Of a DNA stretch of 64,000 bases, positions 45,814 through 53,688 are shown piece by piece. Position numbers and translations under genes: made by a program. The notes under the pieces were generated by a model. That model made no database searches. It had not been told where the DNA came from and saw nothing but the letters and a program-made list of their open reading frames with translations. Numbering within the stretch: the stretch's first letter is position 1; every line of letters begins with the position of its first letter. The DNA is from Bacillus sp. FJAT-49711 (GTDB taxonomy: Bacteria; Bacillota; Bacilli; Bacillales; Bacillaceae_C): contig NZ_JAGYPL010000004.1 of the NCBI RefSeq assembly GCF_018343715.1, positions 248,001 to 312,000 of the forward strand, in the 5' to 3' direction.

Positions 45814-47930
45814 CGCGTTGATTCTCCTTCGTATTTCTTTAAGGATGCTTCCATGTCAAAATCCAGTTTGTTCTCAAGGCCTTTCCAATCGTTGAAAAGA
45901 TATTTTACGACCTCTTTGAATGATTCTAAACCTTTTTCCTCATAAGGCTGCAATAAATTTAAAAGTGTAAGATCCTCGCCAGCACCCCACCATGTTGATT
46001 TATACCATTCCGAAAAACTAATCTGTTCATGTAATTGATTCATAATCAGCCATACCATCGCATCATTGATTATTCTAAAATCGTCATTATAACCTTCCGA
46101 GATTTCTGGAGATATTTCATTAATAATGTCATATCCAATATCCCAATCATCCAAAGCTGCACTTCTCATCACAAAAAAATCGTGATTAGCGCCATTTTTT
46201 ATTAGAAAATAATAGTTATCACTCATTACATAAATAACGGAAGGACTCAGCGAAATTCCAAGCCACTCTTCTGTAAAATTCCAAGCGCTTTGATATCTTT
46301 CCACCTCATTTTTAGCACCATTAAATGCTTCAGGATGGGCAACAACTCGAACCGATCCTACATTCTCTTCCTTGAAATTTCCCCCTACCAACGATAGACC
46401 ATATTGGGAAACTCCTTGAAACGTATCTTTACTTACTTCCGGAATCGTCAATACAAGCGGAGTTTTTTGATTTTTTCTTTTAACCTCAACTGAAAACTCC
46501 GTAGGAAAATCTTCTACAAGCCGCGCATTTCTTAGTTCAAACTGTGCATACAGATTATTATGGTCCCGAGCAATGACTAGATTACGATTCCCAATTAACG
46601 GATACCAACCCGCTTCTTTTGGAAGATACACTCGCTCATTTTTTATAAAAGCTTGTTCTATATAGCCATCATCGCGATATTGCAAGATTTTTCCGTCATA
46701 ATGAAGATCTAGGTCAAATGTTTCATCTGGCTGGATCGCTTGTTCAAAATGTAGTGTGATTAAATCTCCTTCCCGTGAACATGATACAGCCTTATCGCTC
46801 GTACAATCTTTAATCTTTAGCCCATGATATAAAGTCAGGAATACATCATTTACTGACTCGGTACCGTTATTTTTTATTGTTAAAGCACTTCGGACTCCAA
46901 TGTGATCATCCTCATGAAGATCCACACTTAAATTTGTTTTTTCCATTGCAAATTCATATGGTTTATCGTCTTTATATTCTTCATAGTAGGAATTCATCCA
47001 TTCGTCATAGTTACCCTCTCCATCAAACGATTTAGCATATCGCTCGCCTGTTGAAATAAATTGTTTAAGTGCCGAATCATACTGCATGTAACGCATTCCA
47101 CTTAACACAATTGTTGGAATAAGGACGATTGAAATAAGAATGGGAATCATCTTTTTTTCTGTACTGCTTCTACGATTACGTCTAAACAAAAATAGAGCTA
47201 AAGCGATTATTGCAATCCCCCAAAAAACAATGGCACTTTGATGGAAAATGGTATTTTTAAATACATGTTGAATCCCCCATATCCCTTCATATGGCGATCC
47301 AACAAACATAAAATCAAATGGAGTTAATAAATGGAACTTTGGATAATCCCATATTTGGGCTTTTCCAGTATAGTCAAAGGGTAAAAGTAAACTTAGTACC
47401 AAAAGAGCTGGAATAGCAAGATACGCGATCATTGATTTAATCAATATCGCAAATAAAAAAGCAATCGAGATAAGAAGAAATAATGCACCTTCCATTTGTA
47501 TAAACACGTAAAAAATATTATTAAACCAATCTCCTATTGTCATTTCCGCACTTATGAACCATACAGCTTGAACAACAATCGTAATGGCCGCGATACATAA
47601 ACCGTAAAGTTGAGTAATCAGCCATTTCCCAATAATCCAATCCACATTCTTCACATTGTACGTTATAATTAACTGTTCAAAATCGTTATCCCTGTCTTTA
47701 CTTGCCATATAAACGGCAAACAGCCCTACAATGAGAAGGTTTAGCAGCATTATCCATAAGAAGCTTTCGTAAAATGAAGCTGCACGTTCTTCATAATGGA
47801 TGGGCTGCATTTCATAAGAGATAATGACATATCCCCAATACAAAATATTAAGGAACAGCGGTATGGCCATAAATTTATTTCGAAGTAAAAGCAACCCTTC
47901 ATTTTGAAAAACGGATTTCATTACATTCAT
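45810..47930 (-). CDS. ABC-2 permease fused to an M1-peptidase-like domain without zinc motif
   Basis: 706 residues. The N-terminal half has six TM segments (about 20-38, 55-75, 105-128, 140-163, 165-185, 235-250) plus one near 262-280; the second half (about 300-690) is outside the membrane and is built like the N-terminal beta domain and helical part of M1 aminopeptidases (NLSVDLHEDDHIGVRSALTIKNNG, VFLTLYHGLKIKD, LHYDGKI, VYLPKEAGWYPL). A HExxH zinc site is not present; the matching helix reads MVWLIMNQLHEQISF. Such fused ABC-2/M1 proteins occur in Firmicutes; here the peptidase part looks inactive. Confidence 0.75.
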   Translation of the reverse strand: MNVMKSVFQNEGLLLLRNKFMAIPLFLNILYWGYVIISYEMQPIHYEERAASFYESFLWIMLLNLLIVGLFAVYMASKDRDNDFEQLIITYNVKNVDWIIGKWLITQLYGLCIAAITIVVQAVWFISAEMTIGDWFNNIFYVFIQMEGALFLLISIAFLFAILIKSMIAYLAIPALLVLSLLLPFDYTGKAQIWDYPKFHLLTPFDFMFVGSPYEGIWGIQHVFKNTIFHQSAIVFWGIAIIALALFLFRRNRRSSTEKKMIPILISIVLIPTIVLSGMRYMQYDSALKQFISTGERYAKSFDGEGNYDEWMNSYYEEYKDDKPYEFAMEKTNLSVDLHEDDHIGVRSALTIKNNGTESVNDVFLTLYHGLKIKDCTSDKAVSCSREGDLITLHFEQAIQPDETFDLDLHYDGKILQYRDDGYIEQAFIKNERVYLPKEAGWYPLIGNRNLVIARDHNNLYAQFELRNARLVEDFPTEFSVEVKRKNQKTPLVLTIPEVSKDTFQGVSQYGLSLVGGNFKEENVGSVRVVAHPEAFNGAKNEVERYQSAWNFTEEWLGISLSPSVIYVMSDNYYFLIKNGANHDFFVMRSAALDDWDIGYDIINEISPEISEGYNDDFRIINDAMVWLIMNQLHEQISFSEWYKSTWWGAGEDLTLLNLLQPYEEKGLESFKEVVKYLFNDWKGLENKLDFDMEASLKKYEGESTR

Positions 47931-48802
47931 GACATCACCCCGTTTATAATAGCCATGTAGCCATCCTCAATGGATGGTTGTACGGGGATCACTTCACCTT
48001 TTGGAGTTTCTTTTGAAATAATTCGAAAAACAACTCGATCTTTTTCTTTTCGACTGGAAATAATGACATATTCTTTTTCTACTTTATCGTATTCGGAAAA
48101 AGGCGCCGCTAACTCCCAAACTACTTTTTTCGCCTTCTCCGCTAAATCATCGGTGGATCCTTGGAAAAGAACCTCACCATGATTAATGACTGCCACATTT
48201 TCACAGCTTGATTCAATATCACTAATGATATGGGTTGATAAAATAATAGAATGGTCTTTACTCAATTTTTCTATCAAATTTCGAAAACGAATCCGTTCCG
48301 AAGGATCAAGACCCGCTGTCGGTTCATCCAGGATAATCAATTTCGGATTTCCGATTAAAGCTTGGGCGATTCCAAGCCGTCTCTTCATCCCTCCCGAATA
48401 GCCTTTTATTTTTTTGTTAGCTTGCTGGACAAGGTTAACTTCTTCTAGAAGTTTCTCTACTTGGGCGTTTCTTTCCTCCGAATCTGCAACACCCTTCATG
48501 GAAGCAACATAATGTAAAAATTCCCTTCCCGTAAATTGTGTTGGCACGTTAAAATGTTGTGGCAAATAACCGAGCAGCTGTCGCACCTTATCTCCTTCTT
48601 TTATAAGATCAAAATCGTAAATCGTTATGGTTCCTTCTTGAAAAGGAAGGATCGTACTAAGAATTTTCATTAGCGTTGATTTTCCCGCACCATTTGGACC
48701 AAGAAGACCGAATAATCCTGTTTCCATATGTAGATTAATATTTTTTAATGCTTGAAATGTACGATAGGATTTTTGTAATCCTTCTATTTTTATAGTCAAC
48801 AT
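47927..48802 (-). CDS. ABC transporter ATP-binding protein, head of the sigma operon
   Basis: 291 residues. Walker A GPNGAGKS, signature YSGGMKRRLGIAQAL, Walker B LIILDEPTAGLDP, H-loop STHIISD, and a C-terminal domain of about 80 residues. ATG follows AAGGGGGAAAAG; an earlier frame would run through the promoter. First gene of a six-gene operon in which all later starts overlap or touch the previous stop. Confidence 0.9.
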   Translation of the reverse strand: MLTIKIEGLQKSYRTFQALKNINLHMETGLFGLLGPNGAGKSTLMKILSTILPFQEGTITIYDFDLIKEGDKVRQLLGYLPQHFNVPTQFTGREFLHYVASMKGVADSEERNAQVEKLLEEVNLVQQANKKIKGYSGGMKRRLGIAQALIGNPKLIILDEPTAGLDPSERIRFRNLIEKLSKDHSIILSTHIISDIESSCENVAVINHGEVLFQGSTDDLAEKAKKVVWELAAPFSEYDKVEKEYVIISSRKEKDRVVFRIISKETPKGEVIPVQPSIEDGYMAIINGVMS

Positions 48803-48836
48803 CTTTTCCCCCTTAAAAACATCATTCTGAACCTTA

Positions 48837-48863
48837 CACGGAAGGAAGAAATAAAATGTTTCG
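48837..48863 (-). promoter_or_regulatory. ECF-type promoter of the sigma/ABC operon
   Basis: Minus strand CGAAAC (48858-48863), 17 bases, CGTG (48837-48840). ECF promoters of Bacillus have an AAC-containing -35 and CGT at -10 with 16-17 bases between. The -10 is 35 bases before the start codon. It suggests that the sigma factor in the operon activates its own transcription. Confidence 0.6.
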
Positions 48864-48940
48864 TTTTTAATAAATTTCTTTTCACAGAGAGGTGTGAGAT
48901 TAGCGCTAAATTCCATCGCGAATCAAGATGATATTTCACG

Positions 48941-49135
48941 ACCAAAATCAATTTCTTCTCAGTATCGTCGGGAATAAGTATCTAATTCTCGAACAAATCA
49001 TAATTCCAAACAGTTTCATCGGGAATAAGTATCTAATTCTCGAACAAATCATAATTCCAAACAGTTTCATCGGGAATAAGCGTCTAATTCTAGACCAAAT
49101 CCAAATTCTAATCTGTTTCATCGAGAATTAGTACC
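48941..49135. repeat. Second tandem array with 51-bp period
   Basis: Three units plus partial ends begin near 48966, 49017, 49068 and 49119. Each has CATCGGGAATAAG and CTAATTCTCG, which pair as a hairpin (CGGGAAT with ATTCTCG). The first two are almost identical, the third and fourth diverged. The sequence is unrelated to the 40912 array, but the period is the same. Confidence 0.85.
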
Positions 49136-49417
49136 ATTTCAGTTTCTTCCCAAGTCAGAAAAAAACCATGAAAATGAGTAACTTAAATAAATTCCATTTG
49201 TCTGTTTAATTGAAGGTGTTGAAAATTGAATAAAATAATTTGCAGATTATTTTTGATGCTTTTGAAAACGGAATGGCTACTAAATTGCCGATAGGGGCTA
49301 ATATTTAACTACGAGGCGGTATATTACTATTAGAGGTAAATAATGAAGAATTGTATTATTTAACTTTAGTTGAAAGGTAGACATTTTGTTTAGCAATATA
49401 GTTTTTATAAAAAAATG
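49136..49417. other. Gene-free AT-rich stretch
   Basis: No frame with a ribosome site and no strong hairpin; possibly decayed sequence. The upstream control region of the sigma/ABC operon is on the far side of the array. Confidence 0.5.
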
Positions 49418-49460
49418 AAAGCAAAAAAGTTTGGAGCTTCCAAACACTTTTTGCTTTTTT
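49418..49460 (-). terminator. Terminator of the DUF2292-like gene
   Basis: AAAGCAAAAAAGTTTGGA GCT TCCAAAC...TTTTTGCTTT: long stem with T runs on both strands, 30 bases after the small gene. Confidence 0.88.
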
Positions 49461-49490
49461 ATTTGAGTGGACGATTTCGACTACACCTAA

Positions 49491-49628
49491 TCACCAATTT
49501 TCAATCCGGATGATTTTAACGATCCTCCCATCTTCAACAGTGATTTGCAATTCACCTGAATTCATATTATTTAATGAATCAACAATTACTTGTAGTTGAT
49601 CACTTTCAACCATAACTTTTTCAGCCAT
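49491..49628 (-). CDS. YezD-like (DUF2292) small protein
   Basis: 45 residues, found by reading the minus strand after the riboswitch: it starts MAEKVMVESDQLQV and ends ITVEDGRIVKIIRIENW. The strand pattern (hydrophobic)-x-V-x-DGRIVKI matches the DUF2292/YezD family (about 50-60 residues, unknown function, often near sulfur genes). ATG follows GGGGTGAAGGGA. It is the only gene between the SAM riboswitch and a strong terminator, so the riboswitch serves this gene alone. Confidence 0.8.
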   Translation of the reverse strand: MAEKVMVESDQLQVIVDSLNNMNSGELQITVEDGRIVKIIRIENW

Positions 49629-49664
49629 TCCCTTCACCCCTTAATCCAATTTCCGAAGCAACAA

Positions 49665-49695
49665 GAAAAAGACCCCTTAAAAAGATAAGAGGTCT
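49665..49695 (-). terminator. Riboswitch expression-platform terminator
   Basis: Minus strand AGACCTCTTA, TCTTTT loop, TAAGGGGTCT then TTTTT. Its left arm CTCTTATCT is exactly complementary to AGATAAGAG at the 3' end of the SAM aptamer, giving a nine-base antiterminator when SAM is low. Confidence 0.9.
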
Positions 49696-49721
49696 GCGCT
49701 TTAAATATGTTTAAGCGTTTG

Positions 49722-49836
49722 TCTCTTATCTGTCAGATCATTAAAATCTGCTGGAATTGGCACCGTTTGAATAAAAGAATATTCAATGGTTGCCGAGGTT
49801 TCAACGGGCCAGTCCCTCCACCTCTCTTTATAAGAG
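49722..49836 (-). promoter_or_regulatory. SAM-I riboswitch (S-box)
   Basis: Minus strand: P1 CTCTTAT at the 5' end pairs with ATAAGAG at the 3' end; conserved blocks AGAGGTGGAGGGACTGGCCC, CCTCGGCAACC and GGTGCCAATTCCAGCAG follow in order. This is the S-box consensus. SAM binding would stabilise P1 and allow the downstream terminator to form. Confidence 0.96.
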
Positions 49837-49867
49837 TAAAGATTATGAAATTTTCACGTTAACATTA

Positions 49868-49896
49868 ATTGTATTTGGAAAAAAATGAGTTGTCAA
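49868..49896 (-). promoter_or_regulatory. Promoter of the SAM riboswitch unit
   Basis: Minus strand TTGACA (49891-49896), 17 bases, TACAAT (49868-49873), about 30 bases before the aptamer. A close match to the sigma-A consensus. Confidence 0.85.
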
Positions 49897-49941
49897 CCAA
49901 GAAAAATGTTTTATATAACAGTAGTAAACTGAAAAATAAAC

Positions 49942-49969
49942 TTCACTTTTTCTCTACTTTAGTTATAAT
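49942..49969 (+). promoter_or_regulatory. Promoter of queT
   Basis: TTCACT, 16 bases, TATAAT, about 33 bases before the preQ1 aptamer; divergent from the SAM unit. Confidence 0.7.
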
Positions 49970-50001
49970 AGAGCATGTTGACATTTTTTCAACAATCGAA
50001 A

Positions 50002-50039
50002 GACGTGGTTCGTGACCATCCCACGAAAAAAAACTAGGG
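50002..50039 (+). promoter_or_regulatory. preQ1-I riboswitch
   Basis: P1 CGTGG / CCACG, the loop TTCGTGACCATC, an A-rich run and the 3' AACTAGGGA tail that forms the pseudoknot, all as in preQ1 class I. The tail contains the AGGGAGAG ribosome site, so preQ1 binding should block translation start of queT. Confidence 0.92.
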
Positions 50040-50051
50040 AGAGAATTGAAT

Positions 50052-50540
50052 ATGAAAACAAAAACATTGGTGATCAACGGAATCATTGCAGCACTTTATA
50101 TTGTTGTAACTCTTTTGATTAAACCATTTGGTTTTACAAGCATCCAGTTTAGAGTATCTGAGATGTTTAACCATCTAGTAGTATTTAATAAGAAATACTT
50201 TTTTGGTATTGTTGTTGGTGTATTTATAGCAAACTTGCTATTTTCGGAGTTGGGATTATATGATCTAATCTTCGGAGTTAGTCAATCGATTATCGCTTTA
50301 TCTATTACGATATTTTCAGGCAAATTTATTAAAAGCATTTGGGGAAGAATGATTTTTAATACGATCATTTTTTCTTTTACGATGTTTTTTATTGCCACAG
50401 CGCTTAATTTAGCTCTCGGCTTTCCATTTTGGATTACTTGGTTGACGACCGCAATTAGTGAATTTATTGTGATGATCATCGGTGCACCTCTCATGATGGC
50501 ACTAAATAAAAGAATTAACTTTGAAAAATTACTTTCATAA
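50052..50540 (+). CDS. queT: Queuosine precursor ECF transporter substrate-binding protein QueT
   Basis: 162 residues, S component of an energy-coupling factor transporter for preQ1/preQ0-type queuosine precursors; five to six TM segments. ALYIVVTLLIKPFGFTSIQFRVSEMFNHLVVFN and LGLYDLIFGVSQS are QueT-like. ATG chosen eight bases after AGGGAGAG; a TTG six bases earlier is less well placed. The preQ1-I riboswitch supports the substrate. Confidence 0.95.
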   Translation: MKTKTLVINGIIAALYIVVTLLIKPFGFTSIQFRVSEMFNHLVVFNKKYFFGIVVGVFIANLLFSELGLYDLIFGVSQSIIALSITIFSGKFIKSIWGRMIFNTIIFSFTMFFIATALNLALGFPFWITWLTTAISEFIVMIIGAPLMMALNKRINFEKLLS

Positions 50541-50544
50541 TGTA

Positions 50545-50568
50545 AAAACCCCTTGAAAGGGGTTTTTA
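50545..50568. terminator. Bidirectional terminator between queT and the STAS gene
   Basis: AAAAACCCC TTGAAA GGGGTTTTT, shared by two convergent genes. Confidence 0.92.
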
Positions 50569-50569
50569 T

Positions 50570-51427
50570 TTATTCAGAGATATGGTTTTTTAACGCTTGT
50601 TCCAACGAAGCGACTATATTAGCTTGTTCAAAAGTAATTCCTAAAAGAATCATATTTTTTACAACGTCTGGACGAAATCCGGATATAATTGCTTTACATC
50701 CCATCATCACAGTACCATCAATGACCTTTTTTAGCTGGTCGATGACATCGGGTTCCATTTCAGCAACTCCGGATAAATCAAAGATTAAAGTTTGAACCTT
50801 CAAATTGGAAATTTCAGTTAATACTTTTTCCATTATAAAGGTAGCTCGATTCGAGTCAATGGGTCCAATTAGAGGCAAGACACATGTTTTTGCATTTACT
50901 GGGATGATCGGGACGGAAAGATGCTCAACAATTTTATTTTGCTGCTCTATTAATGAATCCTTATACTCAGAGTAACTCATAAAAAAGCAATTCAAAAATT
51001 GGTCAATTTGATTATTAATTTTGTTTTCAAGACTATAGAAATCTTCTTTATTAATCTTGTTATTCTTAACGTTGTCAAACTTATGTAAAAAAGTCCAAAT
51101 TGTTCTTCTAATAGCGTGAAGCCACTCTAGCTTGAAAGCCAAAGTTAATGAAAACTTCGCCCAAATTATACCCTCTTGTTTTGCAAATTCAATTACCTCT
51201 GACTCTCTTTCTTCAATTACATAAAGAATCAGACGGTGTGCATTTTCTACTAAATTTATATTTCCAATTGAATGAATCAATTCAATCTTATCTCTAACAT
51301 TTACTGCTTCTGATAATAGATTCTCTTCAAATTCTTGACGATTTTCAATAAAAAATTCTTTTATTGCCTTTTCATCATATGCAGATTCCACGATATCTCT
51401 TCCCCTTTTTGGTGAATTGAATCCCAT
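50570..51427 (-). CDS. RsbR-like STAS-domain protein
   Basis: About 285 residues. The N-terminal two thirds are helical, like the non-haem globin sensor part of RsbR paralogues (IWAKFSLTLAFKLEWLHAIRRTIW); the C-terminal STAS domain runs from SVPIIPVNAKTCVLPLIGPID to FEQANIVASLEQAL. At the usual phospho-threonine positions I read DLSGVAEMEPDVIDQL (Glu where many have Asp/Thr) and SGFRPDVVKNM; Thr phosphorylation sites of RsbR are not obvious. Could feed the stressosome or act alone. Start uncertain: ATG at MGFNSP, or a GTG 36 bases later after AGGGGAAGAG. Confidence 0.8.
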   Translation of the reverse strand: MGFNSPKRGRDIVESAYDEKAIKEFFIENRQEFEENLLSEAVNVRDKIELIHSIGNINLVENAHRLILYVIEERESEVIEFAKQEGIIWAKFSLTLAFKLEWLHAIRRTIWTFLHKFDNVKNNKINKEDFYSLENKINNQIDQFLNCFFMSYSEYKDSLIEQQNKIVEHLSVPIIPVNAKTCVLPLIGPIDSNRATFIMEKVLTEISNLKVQTLIFDLSGVAEMEPDVIDQLKKVIDGTVMMGCKAIISGFRPDVVKNMILLGITFEQANIVASLEQALKNHISE

Positions 51428-51559
51428 AATCTTGATCTTAATTCCTTTAATATTATCATAACCCAGCTTTTTATAAAAAGGTAGAAATAGCTTGCTTTGA
51501 AGTATAAAACCAGCCCCTTTATTGAGTAGGAACTGGTCATATATATTTATTAAACTACA

Positions 51560-51650
51560 GCGCCTATCGACTAGCAAACTTCTCTGCCTTCGCCTTACGA
51601 TAAGGAAGCCAGACTCACACCATCCAACTGTAGGCGCTTCCCGTTTTTTG
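51560..51650. repeat. Dispersed AAAAGCG-type repeat, reverse copy
   Basis: On the minus strand starts AAAACGGGAAGCGCCTA and ends TAGGCGCTG; thus the ends GCGCCTA (51560) and TAGGCGC (51631) are inverted repeats. Inner hairpin CTTCGCCTTACGATAAGGAAG-like around 51588-51608. It separates the STAS gene from the next one upstream. Confidence 0.6.
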
Positions 51651-51652
51651 TA

Positions 51653-52033
51653 CTATTTTCTTTCCGGTGGAACTTCTTTGTTTAGCACATCAAAGAATTT
51701 CAGAACTGTAAAATAGCTTAAGCCTAAATCTCCTAACCCTTCATATGCCGATACGATATCCACACTGCATCGCAATGGTTCGACTTGAAGAACGGTTACG
51801 ACAATTTGGTTCTGCCTCATCGTCTTTTTCTCAATTAACATTTCGCCGCGATCCGCATCCAAATGCGTCAACTTCCACCCCGGAAGTTTATTATTCACGA
51901 CATACGTAATTTTTTCAAGCAACACACGTTTATTCACTTTATAATATCGTGTTTTCAATTGTGGATCCTTGGCACGATCACTTGTCTCCGTACTATTTTT
52001 CCATAGTCCAGTTAATATACGGGCAATAGACAC
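51653..52033 (-). CDS. Small cytosolic protein, function unknown
   Basis: 126 residues, alpha/beta, no signal peptide or TM. Order of strands: TRYYKVNKRVLLEKITYVVNN, GWKLTHLDADRGEMLIEKK, QIVVTVLQVEPLRCSVDIVSA, LGLSYFTVLKFFDVLNKEV. Similar in layout to short Bacillus proteins listed as cytosolic proteins, but I cannot name it. The ribosome site is a poly-purine AAGGGGGGAAAAG. Stand-alone. Confidence 0.7.
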   Translation of the reverse strand: MSIARILTGLWKNSTETSDRAKDPQLKTRYYKVNKRVLLEKITYVVNNKLPGWKLTHLDADRGEMLIEKKTMRQNQIVVTVLQVEPLRCSVDIVSAYEGLGDLGLSYFTVLKFFDVLNKEVPPERK

Positions 52034-52137
52034 GCTTTTCCCCCCTTTATTAAAATATCTAGTAAATATGTAGATATGCGTATATTATATGTCTTTTCAG
52101 ATGGTTATGTCTATTAAGCTGTAATTAAAATGCAAAA

Positions 52138-52175
52138 AGAAAAGAAAGTCCGAGTTTTGACTTCCTTTTCTTTCT
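52138..52175 (-). terminator. Terminator of the sugar importer operon
   Basis: Minus strand AAAGAAAAGGAAGTC, AAAACTCG loop, GACTTTCTTTTC then TTTTT, four bases after the binding-protein stop. Confidence 0.82.
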
Positions 52176-52178
52176 ACT

Positions 52179-53567
52179 TTATTGTCTTGCAGACCAATCT
52201 TCAGCCCGTTTTTGTAAATCATCTAAAAACTTTTGAATATCTGGAGCTTGATCATTTGCAGCCTGGCTAATAAATCCATTGATTGCCGGAGCAATTTCGC
52301 TGCTAAAGAACGGATTAGCTTCGTCCATCATAACTGAAGGAGAAACAGCTGCTACTTCCATCGCTTTTTGAACAAATTTATCTTCAGACGGTACGAAATC
52401 AGCTTCTGCTAAGGTTGGTGTCGCTTGGAAGTTCTCGTAATTCCATTTTTGAGTTTCATAGCCCGTTAAAAACTTCATAACTTCCCATGAAGCCTCTACA
52501 TTTTTAGCATCTTTTGCCATAACAAATGGATCCATAGCTACCCAGCCTTCACCCTTCGGTCCAAGGTTTAAAACCGGTACAAAACGATCTAATAATTCTT
52601 TATCTTTGTTAGCGCGGTATTCACCCATTGTTGCACCACCTGAGTGATCTAGGGCAATGGCAATATTATTTGTTTCAATACCAAAGTTTTCAGCACCTTG
52701 AGCGTTCACGAAATCTACTGGAGGATATTCTGCTGCTGCCTTTAACCACTCCAATACTTTAACCATTTCAGGTGTGTTTAGTTTCCATTCGATATTTTTA
52801 AGGTCATCTAGGGAACCAGTAGCACCTTCTGCACCAAAAGCATGAGTTAAAGCAACAAAAGTAGAAGCATTTAAAGCATTGCCGCTCCACCATAAACCAT
52901 AGTTATCTTCGCCAGTGACTGGATTTTTGCCTGTCATTTGTTTTGCTTTGTCTAGAATTTCTTCTGGTGTTGGATTTTCAGATAATGGTTCCACTCCCCA
53001 GTCTTCAAAAATCTTTTTGTCATAGATGGTCACCCTTTTTCCTAGGATGGCAGGAAGTCCAAAACGAGTATTACCATCAAAAGCAACAGTACTATAGGAG
53101 TTTTCCCAAATTCCTTTTAAATACATATCACCACTAAAGCCTGAATCATTCGATAATAGATCATCGATACTTCTTAAAAGGCCTTGCTGCATCCATTGAG
53201 AGGCAAAAGCTCCACCTGTATAGATAAGGTCGACATCACCTGATTGCAGCATGGCAGTTTGTTTTGCTTGAGCGTTTTCCCAAGGTACTTGATATACTTC
53301 TAGCTTAATATTCGGAAACCTAGGGTTAAATTCTTCTTTGATAAAAGTATCAAATCCTACGTTGTCTATGCCTGTAATGGGATCAATACCATCTTCAAGC
53401 TGCCAACCAGCTAAAGAAACGCGAACGGTTGCCTCAATATCCGAAACAACTTCGATATCGCTTTTTTTCTTATCTCCGCCTTTGCTGCCACTACTACCGG
53501 AGGAAGAACATGCCACCAATCCTAGAGCTATTAACATTACACTAAAAATCGTAAATAGTTTTTTCAT
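52179..53567 (-). CDS. Sugar ABC transporter, solute-binding lipoprotein
   Basis: 462 residues, family 1 extracellular solute-binding protein. Lipobox LVAC near residue 19, Ser/Gly-rich linker, then the usual two-lobe pattern (KLEVYQVPWENAQAKQTAMLQSGDVDLIYTGG split over two strands, KQMTGKNPVTGEDNYG, WEVMKFLTG). Delivers a sugar or oligosaccharide to the two permeases encoded upstream. No ATPase gene is in the cluster, so it probably uses a shared MsmX-type ATPase as other Bacillus sugar importers do. Confidence 0.92.
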   Translation of the reverse strand: MKKLFTIFSVMLIALGLVACSSSGSSGSKGGDKKKSDIEVVSDIEATVRVSLAGWQLEDGIDPITGIDNVGFDTFIKEEFNPRFPNIKLEVYQVPWENAQAKQTAMLQSGDVDLIYTGGAFASQWMQQGLLRSIDDLLSNDSGFSGDMYLKGIWENSYSTVAFDGNTRFGLPAILGKRVTIYDKKIFEDWGVEPLSENPTPEEILDKAKQMTGKNPVTGEDNYGLWWSGNALNASTFVALTHAFGAEGATGSLDDLKNIEWKLNTPEMVKVLEWLKAAAEYPPVDFVNAQGAENFGIETNNIAIALDHSGGATMGEYRANKDKELLDRFVPVLNLGPKGEGWVAMDPFVMAKDAKNVEASWEVMKFLTGYETQKWNYENFQATPTLAEADFVPSEDKFVQKAMEVAAVSPSVMMDEANPFFSSEIAPAINGFISQAANDQAPDIQKFLDDLQKRAEDWSARQ

Positions 53568-53688
53568 TACTTGCCCCCTCATATTATTTTTGAAATTCAG
53601 TAACTACATCAAGGTCTTTTAAAGCTATCACCCCCTTTAATAGAGTTGATACTTAAAAGGAAAGGCTGGTAACATTGCAATAATATGT

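Noticed and set aside
48928-49131. Open frame with repeated FIGNKYLILEQIIIPNS-type units
   Set aside because: It is the second DNA array read in one frame; no ribosome site and no protein-like codon pattern.
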